64,000 bases of DNA from Pseudomonas alkylphenolica (GCF_000746525.1 NZ_CP009048.1:4777501-4841500); one strand, 5' to 3'; counted from the first letter of the stretch, positions 55,378 to 64,000 are shown. The notes: generated from the sequence alone by a model not told the origin. Numbers and translations: made by a program.

Positions 55378-57478
55378 CCTAGACTTCCTCAAAGCAAATA
55401 TTGAGTACTTTGATAAGCATTTCGGAAGCGAACCCACACCATTCGATTCAGCCCCCTTCCTGAGAGACCAATTTGAAGCGGAAACTTGGGATCTCGACTT
55501 TGGTCTATCCGAACCTATGCACATCGACTTCAGAATCTTGGTCGAAACCGTCCCCCTGACATATTGCTTGGACGGAGATTTGTGCAGACTTTTTAAAAGG
55601 TGGATTTGCGCTGCCGGAACAAACTACAACCCAATGTCCACACTATCAAATTCGACAATGCAAAGGAAGGTTGCAAATACGGTCGGTGTAATTGACTGGT
55701 TACTAATTAATAACGACAGCTTCCGCATACACGAACATGGCTTAAAATTGCTTAACAACAACAATCTTAAGGGGTTGCTTGCAAGCTGTGGCCGCTCACC
55801 CAACCTTTCTACTGTGGTGTATGAATGGCCAGAAAGACTTAGAAGTTTCCTGAAAGATTTAGTTGACTCAACCTCAAAAATTGAAATTTATCAAGCACTC
55901 GAAGACCACCCAATCTTGACGGAGCCATGGGAGGAGTTATCACAAAGTATCCTAGAAATCGAGGATGCGCTGCGTGACGACTTCCCGCAACGCGAAGATA
56001 TTTGCACGGTGCGAGCGGCGCTTTGGCTTGCAGGATTTTACATTTGCGGCCCGCGATCAGCGCTCACTATCGACACAACAAAAATAGCTAGAATCCTATA
56101 TGTGAATACATTAGGCGGAATAAAACACTATCCGCTCCCCACTTTTTTCGTGCTAAAGCCTCGCAACTATCAAGTCCCTGAGTTCTCACGGGTTCCCGTA
56201 CGCGCAAGACATGCAAGCATGACTCCGCCTGCAATCGGAGCGATTATTTCAACATTTGAAGTTTTAAGGGTGTTACGACAGAACTCTAATCTCACACCAG
56301 TATCAGAACTCGAAATCCCATCCTCGGAATACCTTGAGGAGCAGTTCAATCTAAGTAAAGTAGGACGTTTCACCTCGCTGCCTGTAGCGCTCACCCTAAA
56401 GTGCCTTAGAGACTCAATTGAATTCTATCTTGAATATGGAAAAGCAATAATTTCAAGCTACTTAAGGCTAATGGAATCAGTGGTAATTATGGGAATACCG
56501 TATCAATCCACGCGATGCGAGTCTATTGAGATATCCCGCTACCTAGATGAAAAATTGAGCGCACTCAATGTAAAAGTTTGGAACAAGCAATTTTCTATCC
56601 ACGCCAGAAAAAACGACCCTAACTTCAAGGCAAAATTTGACTCGCTTCGATCAACCCCTTCACTCCACGAACTCATGCAGGTATTACTGGGGGCGATCCA
56701 AGTCACGCTTGGAGTCCTGCAGGCTCGCCGTGCTTCGGAACTGAGAAAAATTATCGCAGGCCAATGCCTTTCCTCAGACCACCGATCCCTTGAAACAGTC
56801 AATCGAAAAACCGGGCTTTACGGACTGAACGTAAAAATTGTTCGACCAATACCCCATATCGCTGCGGACATGATTCAAAGCTTAGAGACCATGCAGGCAA
56901 GCCTAATAAAACTTGGCTTACTCGACCGGCACAGAGAAGTACTGAGCGGGCCATTAAAAAACGGCAGGCTCGAGAACTTGCACCCGCACACATCTCAGTT
57001 GAAGTTCGACATTTTTTGCGATTACTTTCAAACTCCCCTAGACGATAGAGGGCGTCGGTTTTATTTGCGGAACCACCAACTTCGACGATTCTTTGCGCAA
57101 GTTTTCTTTTGGCATCAAACAGAAAAAGAAGACACCTTGGATGTTTTGAGGTGGGTGCTCGGCCACGGCGATAGCGAGATGATTTACCACTACATTACAG
57201 AAAGCACACCAGGTCAGGTCTTGAGAGAGGTGAAAGCAGAGTGGGGCGCACGGATGCTTCGCGCGGAGCCCGACAAGGTGAGTAACCTTACAATTTTCAT
57301 ACAAAAACATTATCAAATGTCTGATTTCGCAATACTACCAGAAGAACAGATAGAAGAGTATTTGCTCTATTGCATTTCGACTGGATCAGTAAAAATAGAA
57401 CCAGAATTTCTGACTGACTCTGACGGCTCCCATTATAGAATCATCGCCACAATTCGAGACAAAGGAAATAATACATGA
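55370..57478 (+). CDS. ginB: GInt tyrosine recombinase GinB
   Basis: 702 aa with the catalytic boxes in the last third: box I QARRASELRKI near 450, HQLRRFF (HxxR) near 568, and LGHGDSEMIYHYI near 598-610 giving the third His and the nucleophile Tyr. Length and order match the second gene of ginABCD (compare TnpB of Tn554-like elements). The N-terminal 400 residues show no known domain by eye. Overlaps ginA by 8 bp and ginC by 4 bp. Confidence 0.82.
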   Translation: MDNLDFLKANIEYFDKHFGSEPTPFDSAPFLRDQFEAETWDLDFGLSEPMHIDFRILVETVPLTYCLDGDLCRLFKRWICAAGTNYNPMSTLSNSTMQRKVANTVGVIDWLLINNDSFRIHEHGLKLLNNNNLKGLLASCGRSPNLSTVVYEWPERLRSFLKDLVDSTSKIEIYQALEDHPILTEPWEELSQSILEIEDALRDDFPQREDICTVRAALWLAGFYICGPRSALTIDTTKIARILYVNTLGGIKHYPLPTFFVLKPRNYQVPEFSRVPVRARHASMTPPAIGAIISTFEVLRVLRQNSNLTPVSELEIPSSEYLEEQFNLSKVGRFTSLPVALTLKCLRDSIEFYLEYGKAIISSYLRLMESVVIMGIPYQSTRCESIEISRYLDEKLSALNVKVWNKQFSIHARKNDPNFKAKFDSLRSTPSLHELMQVLLGAIQVTLGVLQARRASELRKIIAGQCLSSDHRSLETVNRKTGLYGLNVKIVRPIPHIAADMIQSLETMQASLIKLGLLDRHREVLSGPLKNGRLENLHPHTSQLKFDIFCDYFQTPLDDRGRRFYLRNHQLRRFFAQVFFWHQTEKEDTLDVLRWVLGHGDSEMIYHYITESTPGQVLREVKAEWGARMLRAEPDKVSNLTIFIQKHYQMSDFAILPEEQIEEYLLYCISTGSVKIEPEFLTDSDGSHYRIIATIRDKGNNT

Positions 57479-57993
57479 GTAGCGCTACTCAAGAGCAGTC
57501 AATCCGAAACTTGTGTGAACTACTAGTTTTAGTTTCTGTTAATCCGGGCGCATACTTACAAGACTCTGTGCTTCTTTCGTCGCTCAAAAGCCAGGGAAAG
57601 CTGTCAAGCTATCACTCTGAAAAGCTGGGGATTTCCAAAACATCATTGAACACGTTGAAACGTCACTGTGAGCATTACGTTTCTGGTGGGTTTACTCATT
57701 TGGATCAGCTACGGGCCAGCGCTTTGAGTGCAGTGACACAAGCTACTACGCCGACCTCGGTAAAACGAAGAAGTCAAAAAGACACAATAGCCAAACTCAC
57801 ACAAGAAAATGCTCAGCTGAATTTGGACCTATTGGCTATGACCAAGCTGCTGCGACTATCCATGCGGCAAACTCGGTCCTTCGCTCAGCTTTGCAACGAC
57901 AGCGTAGCATCGGCACTTTATGCAAAAGAATCAAGGGAGCTGCTTGATATGCTGTCAACTGTGGGAGCGTTAGCGGGTAAACTTCATGAATAA
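57475..57993 (+). CDS. ginC: Small GInt protein GinC (helix-turn-helix/coiled coil)
   Basis: 172 aa. The first half holds a possible helix-turn-helix (KLGISKTSLNTLKRHCEHY, about 49-67). After a basic linker (VKRRSQKD) comes a heptad-like coiled coil (TIAKLTQENAQLNLDLLAMT). No membrane segment. The small third gene in ginABCD is required for integration and excision in studied GInts; a DNA-binding or bridging role fits. Starts in the ATGA of ginB. Confidence 0.75.
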   Translation: MSSATQEQSIRNLCELLVLVSVNPGAYLQDSVLLSSLKSQGKLSSYHSEKLGISKTSLNTLKRHCEHYVSGGFTHLDQLRASALSAVTQATTPTSVKRRSQKDTIAKLTQENAQLNLDLLAMTKLLRLSMRQTRSFAQLCNDSVASALYAKESRELLDMLSTVGALAGKLHE

Positions 57994-59344
57994 GCTCTAT
58001 AAACATATTAACATCAATCAAAAACTTCCGTTCGCTGTTAAACCTGATCACTCGATCATCCTCAGTGATGCAGGAAATATCCCGACACTTAGATGGCCAA
58101 ACGGCTCGTGGTGCATCGAAGCTAACATATGGATTTTGGAGCTTTATGATAGGGGGCTTTCAAGAAGCGACAGAGGTGGCTCACTACTATCTTACGCGAC
58201 AAACATTAGTCACCTGATACGCTATTGCGATGCACAAAATACAAAATTTCTTGATCTCACCGATTTGCAATTCAATTTTTTCGTCAAAACCTTACTGGGC
58301 CAACGTAGAGCGGATGGTACAAAACTACGCACTCAAAACACAGTTAAAAACATTGCAAAAAACTGCGTAGACTTTATCGATTTTTTATCTAGAGAGTTCC
58401 ATTCACCGAGTCGTTTAACCATTGCAGTAATAGAACAAACGATCTTCACTCCCGACGGATCAAAGCTTATTCGAAACTCAAAAACTCACTCGGCGATACC
58501 TCCAATGACAAGGGTCGAAGAGCGTTTCCCAATAAACAGTGAGACAATAAAGTGTCTTCGCCTTGCCGCAGCTGCAGACGCATCCGCGTCCCCGTATGTC
58601 AGATCAAGACGACGTGTCATGATCCGCTGCTTCGAGATGTTAGGTGCGAGACGCGCGGAGGTAGGGCAGCTTCGGGTAAGAGACGTCAGAGCAGCGGTCC
58701 AGACACAGCATTTGCGGGTCGTCACTCTAAAAGGTGGTGTCAGACGCAGCATAAACCCGGCTGCGGAAGACCCTGGGCGATTTAGAGAAATCCCGATATC
58801 TCAGGCAGATTTAAAATTACTTACGGACTACATTGAGTACGTGAGAGCTCCCCTAGCACGTAGACTCAAGACCACGCACGACTATCTATTTCTGAACGAA
58901 AGAACTGGGAACCCTCTGACACCGAACGCTTTCACAGCTGAAATTCAACACATCGCGAAGCTAGGAAAAATTTTGGACCCTGTTAGTCCGCACCTATTTC
59001 GCCACCGTTTCATAACAAAAATATTTGTCGCAGAAATTCTTAGACAGAAAGCCGACAGCCTTGAGGATTTCAAACAAGCAATACTGGAAACAGAGTCTCT
59101 AAAGCGTAAGATTCAGGAGCTAACTGGCCATCGACGCGTTGCATCATTAGAGCGCTACATCCACCTAGCATGGGAAGAGGCAATGGCCATATCCAAGACC
59201 TCACCGAAGTTCAAAACATTGACGGAGATCGACGCCATACGGGAGCAAGCAACGGCGCTGCTGGCTAACCTTACAGAAAAGCGTCCATCCAAGGAGACTA
59301 AGGCATTACTCGACTTGCTGCTTTCATTCGAAGCGCTACTTTAA
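57986..59344 (+). CDS. ginD: GInt tyrosine recombinase GinD
   Basis: 452 aa, the most canonical integrase of the set: Arg222 or Arg223 in LGARRAEVGQL, a basic beta-turn region near 249 (LKGGVRRS), His336 and Arg339 in SPHLFRHRF, His382 in ELTGHRRV and nucleophile Tyr391 in ERYIHLAWEE. An N-terminal SAM-like domain lies at about 40-140. Overlaps ginC by 8 bp, closing the four-gene operon. Confidence 0.85.
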   Translation: MNKLYKHININQKLPFAVKPDHSIILSDAGNIPTLRWPNGSWCIEANIWILELYDRGLSRSDRGGSLLSYATNISHLIRYCDAQNTKFLDLTDLQFNFFVKTLLGQRRADGTKLRTQNTVKNIAKNCVDFIDFLSREFHSPSRLTIAVIEQTIFTPDGSKLIRNSKTHSAIPPMTRVEERFPINSETIKCLRLAAAADASASPYVRSRRRVMIRCFEMLGARRAEVGQLRVRDVRAAVQTQHLRVVTLKGGVRRSINPAAEDPGRFREIPISQADLKLLTDYIEYVRAPLARRLKTTHDYLFLNERTGNPLTPNAFTAEIQHIAKLGKILDPVSPHLFRHRFITKIFVAEILRQKADSLEDFKQAILETESLKRKIQELTGHRRVASLERYIHLAWEEAMAISKTSPKFKTLTEIDAIREQATALLANLTEKRPSKETKALLDLLLSFEALL

Positions 59345-59410
59345 TTAATTTTTATAGCTTTATCTCACAATCGCCTCAGCACAGATGCGACTCAGCATGT
59401 AAAATCGATT

Positions 59411-59427
59411 CTGAGCATCTTGCTCAG
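59411..59427. promoter_or_regulatory. Palindrome between ginD and the island yebG
   Basis: CTGAGCA TCT TGCTCAG is a perfect 7-bp dyad, 28 bp before the yebG-like ATG. CTCAGCA also occurs twice just upstream (59377 and 59391 area). No LexA consensus is present, so this may be an operator of another kind or a recombination accessory site. Confidence 0.45.
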
Positions 59428-59455
59428 CTAAACCTACACCACATGAGGGCCAGAC

Positions 59456-59710
59456 ATGGCTGTAGAAATTCTCTACCGTAGCACACGTGATTTGGAGACT
59501 ACTTTTTTGGACAGGAAACTTGCTGACGCCCATGACCATATGCTTGAGCTTAGTGAGTCACTGACCCAGCTTCTATTAAAAAATGTTCCTGGTATCTCTG
59601 AGGACATTGCTGAGGAAGCGAGTATCTTCATGGCTAAGAATCGAGCTATATTTGCCGTCGCATTTAAAAATAATATTTCGGCTCTTGACGAACTAAATAC
59701 TAAAAAATAA
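59456..59710 (+). CDS. Island-borne YebG homologue
   Basis: 84 aa starting MAVEILYRSTRDLETTFLDR, same family as the host gene cut at 53.03 kb (MAVEVVYRSSRDLERLFMDK), with the conserved tail IFMAKNRAIFAVAFKNN. The codon use is AT-rich along its whole length, unlike the host fragment, so it came with the island rather than being a repaired host gene. It lies 111 bp after ginD in the same direction. It could replace the lost host YebG function; the biochemical role of YebG is not established. Confidence 0.82.
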   Translation: MAVEILYRSTRDLETTFLDRKLADAHDHMLELSESLTQLLLKNVPGISEDIAEEASIFMAKNRAIFAVAFKNNISALDELNTKK

Positions 59711-60618
59711 CAAAACTACCGCCGTCGTAACCCCTGCCCTGCCGGCAGACGCCGGTTCGAGCGCGGGAGGATGAGTGTCAGCACGCTGCAGACTCCCGAG
59801 GCTCGTTTAGGAGCAACTGTTCATGCCCGTAATATCAGCCGCAACTGTCATCATGCTACCGTACCAGCGACGACAACCTAGCGAACCTTCATTTCGTAAA
59901 GATTACCTACTGCTGCGATAGTAAAATTCCGATGGCCGCGAGCAACCGATTGCACGAGACCTGCGGCGCCAGTGACCAGCTACTCTTGTTCAGCCTTCAC
60001 TAAGGTTCCGGCTCTCATTGCCATCATCATGCCACTCTGAAATTAGACACTCCCAAGAAGCACTGCATCTGATACTGCGGATAGGCTGGCAAAGAAGACT
60101 AAAACAGGAATGGCAAGGCAATTACAATCTAGACAAGCAATAGTATCTTTAAATACGCATAAAACATATGCAATAGCACCAAAGCCTGCCAGCGCCCTAT
60201 AATAAAATATTCATTAATAGAGTCATAGGTAATTTTAAACGCGAACTACACCATAAGTTTACTGTCACCGACACCCTCGGCACATTCAATTTTTTGCTAC
60301 AAACGCAGCGTTTCCCGGCCTAATCTACCTGTCAGCCGTGACCATCATCAAGCGCGGGATACCATAGAACCCCCTATGCTCAGGTGAGTAAGCCTACACA
60401 GATGTCAGAAAGCTTGCAGTCATATTACAAATTTGTAGGATTTCGCCAAATCCATTTACTTCACGTTAAAATTCACAGCCATAAACTGACCATTAGGTGT
60501 TCTTAATATTAGAGACTTACTGAGTACCGGGCACTACTTCGACCTACCTTTGCAAACCACAGCGATGTTATTGGTGTCCTAGCCAAACGTCTAACCCCCT
60601 CACCTCTTGAGATCAATT
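59711..60618. other. AT-rich intergenic region before the two-component genes
   Basis: About 900 bp with no convincing gene on either strand. Short open stretches lack RBS and codon bias. It holds a metal-regulator-like box at 60425-60438. The left part may be decayed cargo. Confidence 0.5.
60425..60438. promoter_or_regulatory. CopR/CusR-type box
   Basis: TTACAAATTTGTAG contains ACAA-N2-TTGT, the core of operators of the heavy-metal OmpR-type regulators (CusR, CopR, IrlR group), within the palindrome TACAAATTTGTA. It lies about 180 bp before the response regulator, suggesting autoregulation. Confidence 0.5.
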
Positions 60619-61293
60619 ATGCGCGTACTAGTTGTGGAAGACGAAATAAAGACTGCTGAATATCTTCAGCAGGGCCTCTCCGAAAGCGGGTATGTCGTTG
60701 ATATAGCGCATAATGGTGTTGACGCCCTACACTTATTTAGTCACAACACCTACTCGCTAGTTCTTTTGGATGTGAACCTACCTGGCATTGATGGCTGGGA
60801 TCTTCTCCAAACAATCAGACATACGAGCCGTGTTCGCATCATCATGCTGACCGCTCGCGGCCGTATCAATGACAAACTCAAGGGCCTAGATGGCGGGGCA
60901 GATGATTACCTCGTTAAGCCGTTCGAGTTTCCAGAGCTGCTCGCCCGTATTCGATCGCTGCAGCGACGCGGCGATGAACTCGTAGAAAAGACCACACTCA
61001 AGATCGGCGACCTGGAATTGGACTCTGAACGTCACCGGGTGTTCCGGGGGGGAACACGGATTGACCTCACCACGAAGGAGTTTGCCTTGTTGCGCTTGCT
61101 GATGAGCCGTACAGGCGAAGCACTGACACGCTCACAAATTATCTCGCTGGTCTGGGACATGAATTTCGATTGTGACACCAACGTCATTGATGTCGCTATC
61201 AGGCGCCTGCGCTCGAAGATCGATGATCCATTTGAAACCAAACTCATTCATACGCTGCGAGGCGTTGGGTACATTTTTGAGGTGCGTGCATGA
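60619..61293 (+). CDS. Heavy-metal-type response regulator (OmpR/CopR family)
   Basis: 224 aa from ATG 60619; a TTG four codons upstream is in frame. The receiver domain has phospho-acceptor Asp51, Thr78 and Lys100; the C-terminal winged helix has DLTTKEFALLRLLM and IDVAIRRLRSKIDDPF. Closest in look to CopR/CusR/CzcR regulators. Overlaps the sensor gene by ATGA. Probably senses copper, silver, zinc or cadmium through the partner kinase; the metal cannot be told from sequence. Confidence 0.88.
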   Translation: MRVLVVEDEIKTAEYLQQGLSESGYVVDIAHNGVDALHLFSHNTYSLVLLDVNLPGIDGWDLLQTIRHTSRVRIIMLTARGRINDKLKGLDGGADDYLVKPFEFPELLARIRSLQRRGDELVEKTTLKIGDLELDSERHRVFRGGTRIDLTTKEFALLRLLMSRTGEALTRSQIISLVWDMNFDCDTNVIDVAIRRLRSKIDDPFETKLIHTLRGVGYIFEVRA

Positions 61294-62708
61294 GGCCATT
61301 CAGCCTGGCCGTAAAGCTTGGACTTAAAGTTGGGTTGATGAGCGCGACCTTGTTGCTGATGTTTGCCACCTTCGGCTACCTGATGGTGGGCCAAGCTCTT
61401 GAAAGGACGGCACGAAGTGATCTCGTCGTCAAAATGAGCGGGATGGCTCACAATCTGTCCAGCATTACGGACATTTCCGGCGTTACCGCGGACGCACATC
61501 AGCTTGTCGACCTGGTCATGGGCCATAACAACCTGTACGTGAGCATTTTCCAGTCGGCACACAGTCAGACCCCGCTACTCACGATTGGGTCCAAGCAGGT
61601 CAACCAAGAGGTACACCAGTTCCGCGCCACTGTACAAATGGAAGAATATGAGTGGCGCGACTCGCTGGACAGACCGATGCTGAGCACGTCGCGCATCATG
61701 CAATTAGGAAATGGCAGAGAGGTAAGCGTCTACATGACCATGGACCAGAGCTCCAACAAGGCTCTGCTAAAAGCGTTGTTGACCTGGGCTCTAATGGTAT
61801 CCCCCCTCCTCCTTGCGCTAATCCTCGTCATCGGTTGGTGGACCGTCCGCCGCGGCTTATTGCCACTGACTAAGTTCTTGAAAGTTGCATCAAAGATCTC
61901 CACCGAAAGTCTTGAACATCGACTCCCAACCAATGGTATGCCGGCAGAACTGAAGGAGCTGGCTGACGGGATCAATATCATGCTCGCTCGCTTGGATGAT
62001 GGCGTGCAGCAGCTCTCGCAGTTTTCTGACGATCTTGCACACGAGCTCCGGGCCCCCCTTTCTAACCTGATGGGCAAGGCCCAGGTAGCGCTGACCAGGG
62101 ATAGATCACCTGAAGAATACCGTGACGTGCTCGAATCCTGCACTGAGGAACTGGACCGTATGAGCCGTATGGTTTCAGACATGCTCTTCCTAGCCCAGGT
62201 CAGCCATCCCGCTTCCTTGGTCGATTTCGAGGCCATTGTGTTGGTGGACGAAGTTCAGCGGGTATGCGACCTTTTCAGCATCACGGCTGAGGAAAGTGAA
62301 GTCGAACTGCAGATCTCTGGCTGCGCCGACGTAGTGCAAGGGAACAGGCTGATGATTCAGCGTGCAGTCTCGAACCTTCTTTCCAACGCGATTAGATACT
62401 GCCCAAGTGGAAGAACAGTCTTTGTCAGAGTCCATAGAGGACCGAGCGGCGTTACACTGAGCGTAGGCAATCCTGGCCGTGGAATCCCGAAAGAACACCT
62501 GCCACATCTGTTCGAACGCTTTTATCGAGTAGACAAAAGCCGTGCAAGGAGCGAAGGCGGCACAGGGCTAGGCTTAGCCATTGTCCAATCAATCATGTGC
62601 CTGCACCACGGCGTGGCAGATGTAGAAGTTATCGATGAGAATTTCACATGGTTCCATCTGAGCTTTCCGGATGACCATACGAGACATAACGCCAGCGGGG
62701 TCATTTAA
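61290..62708 (+). CDS. Heavy-metal-type sensor histidine kinase
   Basis: 472 aa with membrane helices at about 12-36 and 163-186 around a periplasmic sensor of some 125 residues. HAMP at about 187-240, phospho-acceptor His251 in DDLAHELRAPLSNL, N box AVSNLLSNAIRYCP, G boxes VGNPGRGIP and GGTGLGLAIV. Domain plan and length match CusS/CopS kinases. The periplasmic part has several His and Met (MSGMAH, HNNLY, MQMEEYE-like stretch) but no clear metal site. Confidence 0.88.
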   Translation: MRPFSLAVKLGLKVGLMSATLLLMFATFGYLMVGQALERTARSDLVVKMSGMAHNLSSITDISGVTADAHQLVDLVMGHNNLYVSIFQSAHSQTPLLTIGSKQVNQEVHQFRATVQMEEYEWRDSLDRPMLSTSRIMQLGNGREVSVYMTMDQSSNKALLKALLTWALMVSPLLLALILVIGWWTVRRGLLPLTKFLKVASKISTESLEHRLPTNGMPAELKELADGINIMLARLDDGVQQLSQFSDDLAHELRAPLSNLMGKAQVALTRDRSPEEYRDVLESCTEELDRMSRMVSDMLFLAQVSHPASLVDFEAIVLVDEVQRVCDLFSITAEESEVELQISGCADVVQGNRLMIQRAVSNLLSNAIRYCPSGRTVFVRVHRGPSGVTLSVGNPGRGIPKEHLPHLFERFYRVDKSRARSEGGTGLGLAIVQSIMCLHHGVADVEVIDENFTWFHLSFPDDHTRHNASGVI

Positions 62709-63308
62709 GTACCAACGACTCAATTTAGAATTTAACTCAGTTATACACCTTGTAGAAGAGAGGGTCTGTCAATAAGCTGGCCTCTCTCATTCAGCAAAGA
62801 TCCTTAATTCTCCATTTTTCGCGGAACCATGGAGACGCAAAAAATTTCCCCATAAGTGCAAAAACTTATATACGCTCATTTTCTCTTGAGCGCTGACGAC
62901 ATCCTAGCTATTGACCAAATACATCGCCGGGCGAACACATATCAGCGCCAAAATTAATAATTCAGTCGGCACCGTCAACACATACTTTTTAGCATAAGCA
63001 GACATACGCTTCAGACCAGTAGAAACTTACTGATTGGTTGATGATAAGCAGCGAGTAGCTCGAAAATCAGCGGTTTAATTACCTCATCATCAACGAGCAA
63101 AGCAAAAGAGTGCGTTTCTGTCGGCGCCCCAACAACACCGAGATAGACACCGCGCGCATGAATTTAAGGGCTAAAGACTGCGTACCGCTCCGAAACATGA
63201 CGGAATTGTAATTATTGACTCATCATGGCGTTAGCTTCTCGTTCCTAAACTGCTAAGCAACAAAGGCAGCCGCACTGGCCAGCCTGCTAGTAGGTACAGA
63301 GGCTCATT
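62709..63308. other. Intergenic region with possible metal-regulator box
   Basis: 600 bp, AT-rich, no gene seen. At 63197-63212 ATGACGGAATTGTAAT reads ATTACAA on the minus strand plus a weak second half, resembling the box at 60425 and lying about 100 bp before the next gene. Confidence 0.4.
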
Positions 63309-63524
63309 ATGAGATTTGTAAAATTTATCGCTGTTGGTAGCTTGCTTCTTGGTCTCATGGGCACTGCTTATGCTGAGGGAGGCTTCGAGCGAGCGAAGAG
63401 CTTCACCGAAGACTTCCGAGCAGAACAGGCCCGTCTCTGGGGCGATCAGTCGAAAAAAAAGAATGGGCAAGACGCACAGCAACAGAAAGAACCTGAAAAA
63501 CGCCAGGAAAAGTCCGACAACTAA
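63309..63524 (+). CDS. Small exported protein, possibly PtrA-like
   Basis: 71 aa: Sec signal MRFVKFIAVGSLLLGLMGTAYA, then EGGFERAKSFTEDFRAEQARLWG and a Lys/Gln/Glu-rich tail. The AEGG-(x)-ER opening recalls small copper-induced Pseudomonas proteins with a PtrA N-terminal domain. Placed behind a metal-type two-component system and a similar operator, it may be a target of it. Tentative. Confidence 0.62.
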   Translation: MRFVKFIAVGSLLLGLMGTAYAEGGFERAKSFTEDFRAEQARLWGDQSKKKNGQDAQQQKEPEKRQEKSDN

Positions 63525-63564
63525 TCGGAATGGAGCCAGACTCCTAATGACAATATTGACGAGC

Positions 63565-63592
63565 AAAAAGCCAGGTAGTTGCCTGGCTTTTT
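63565..63592 (+). terminator. Terminator of the small exported protein gene
   Basis: Inverted repeat AAAAAGCCAGG/CCTGGCTTTTT with a 6-nt loop, 40 bp after the stop. Confidence 0.9.
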
Positions 63593-63720
63593 AATTCTAA
63601 TTTAGTTTATCTTTTCTAGCAGGGTCAGACTTGGCCTCTCCAGCCAAGCCGCCCGTCTCAAACTTAATGTTATGCCATTTACACAACAGAAGCTGAATAG
63701 TGATTTTGCTGTAACTCACA

Positions 63721-63999
63721 TCAGCGTACAGTCTGGGCCAGATAAGACATAACATCATACGACCACCCTGTAGAGTCCTTGATGCTCTCGGAGTTATCGT
63801 TACGGTAGAACTCCGACGAGTACGAGTGACGTCCTAGACAGATGGCTGGTGCTGGTTGATCGAACATCAAGCCAAGCCTATACAGTGTCATACTGGTTCT
63901 GAGGCAAGCTTCAATAATTCCCACAGAGATGATGCTCCGCCCCACTGCTGGGTAACGCCACAGCACTGCTCCCCGCCGCGAATAGTAGGTACAAACCAA
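63721..63999 (-). CDS. Unrecognised ORF running to the window edge
   Basis: Open for at least 92 codons on the minus strand; the only start inside the window is a TTG at 63999, so the gene probably begins beyond the edge. C-terminal residues include FDQPAPAICLG and SYSSEFYRNDNSES. No family recognised and codon use is unremarkable, so it may be spurious. Nothing else is seen between 63593 and 64000. Confidence 0.3.
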   Translation of the reverse strand: MVCTYYSRRGAVLWRYPAVGRSIISVGIIEACLRTSMTLYRLGLMFDQPAPAICLGRHSYSSEFYRNDNSESIKDSTGWSYDVMSYLAQTVR

Positions 64000-64000
64000 G

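Larger units (their letters stand above)
53010..64000 (+). mobile_element. GInt-type genomic island inserted in yebG (left end and part of cargo)
   Basis: Four overlapping genes (recombinase, recombinase, small protein, recombinase) directly at the junction match the ginABCD operon that defines GInt islands, described with a tripartite plan: ginABCD, cargo, AT-rich 3' end. The gin genes and the following DNA are more AT-rich than the core genes to the left. Cargo seen so far: a yebG homologue, a two-component system and a small exported protein. No second attachment repeat with host yebG sequence is found, so the right end lies beyond 64000 or was lost. Confidence 0.75.

Noticed and set aside
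59456..59710. Reading the second yebG as the reconstituted host gene at the island's right end (a 6.5-kb island without cargo)
   Set aside because: The segment GACCATATGCTTG does resemble the attL arm, but the codon use is AT-rich on both sides of it, so the 3' half does not look like host yebG. Kept only as an alternative.

Overview
The window is a chromosome segment from a fluorescent Pseudomonas, most like the P. putida group. The evidence is the order isc - cysE - trmJ / suhB, secDF-yajC-tgt-queA, selD-mnmH, cyoABCDE and dsbB, the GC-rich core codon use, and six sites with the Pseudomonas REP palindrome (GTGGGAGCGGGCTTGCCCCG). No database search was possible, so family names rest on recognition of motifs and gene order.

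Layout. 1-4.4 kb: iron-sulfur assembly operon iscR-iscS-iscU-iscA-hscB-hscA (minus strand, hscA cut by the window edge) with a promoter overlapped by an IscR-type site. 4.4-7.0 kb: cysE and trmJ, divergent from suhB. 7.0-13.8 kb: a glycine-zipper protein, the yajC-secD-secF translocase genes behind the queuosine genes tgt and queA, tRNA-Leu(CAA) and a small lipoprotein. 14.1-20.8 kb: an agmatine/polyamine block: APC permease, two agmatine deiminase paralogues (one with a Tat signal), N-carbamoylputrescine amidase, a PotF-like binding protein and a divergent LysR regulator. 20.9-23.5 kb: a LysM-like protein with a glycine-rich hydrophobic C-terminus followed by three tandem paralogues of a small membrane protein, read as a pore-forming toxin with immunity genes. 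24-34.4 kb: small DUF genes, a putative selenate ABC transporter divergent from selD-mnmH, and miscellaneous genes.

34.45-44.0 kb is an orphan type VI secretion cassette: vgrG, DUF4123 chaperone, VasX-like pore-forming effector, three tandem immunity-like paralogues and a DUF746 zinc-ribbon protein. A 63-bp near-repeat bounds it on both sides. The spacers between the immunity copies still encode the degenerate C-terminal end of the effector, so the array grew by duplication of an effector-tail plus immunity unit.

44.1-52.7 kb returns to core genes: alaC-like aminotransferase, a serine hydrolase, the cytochrome bo3 operon cyoABCDE with a perfect ANR/FNR-type palindrome upstream, and dsbB.

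From about 53.0 kb to the window end lies a mobile island of the GInt type. The LexA-boxed host gene yebG is broken after its DKML codons. A perfect 8-bp inverted repeat spans the junction, and four overlapping genes follow: three tyrosine recombinases and one small coiled-coil protein (ginABCD order). Behind them the AT-richer island carries an intact yebG homologue, a heavy-metal-type two-component system with ACAA-N2-TTGT boxes and a small exported protein. Its right end is not in the window.
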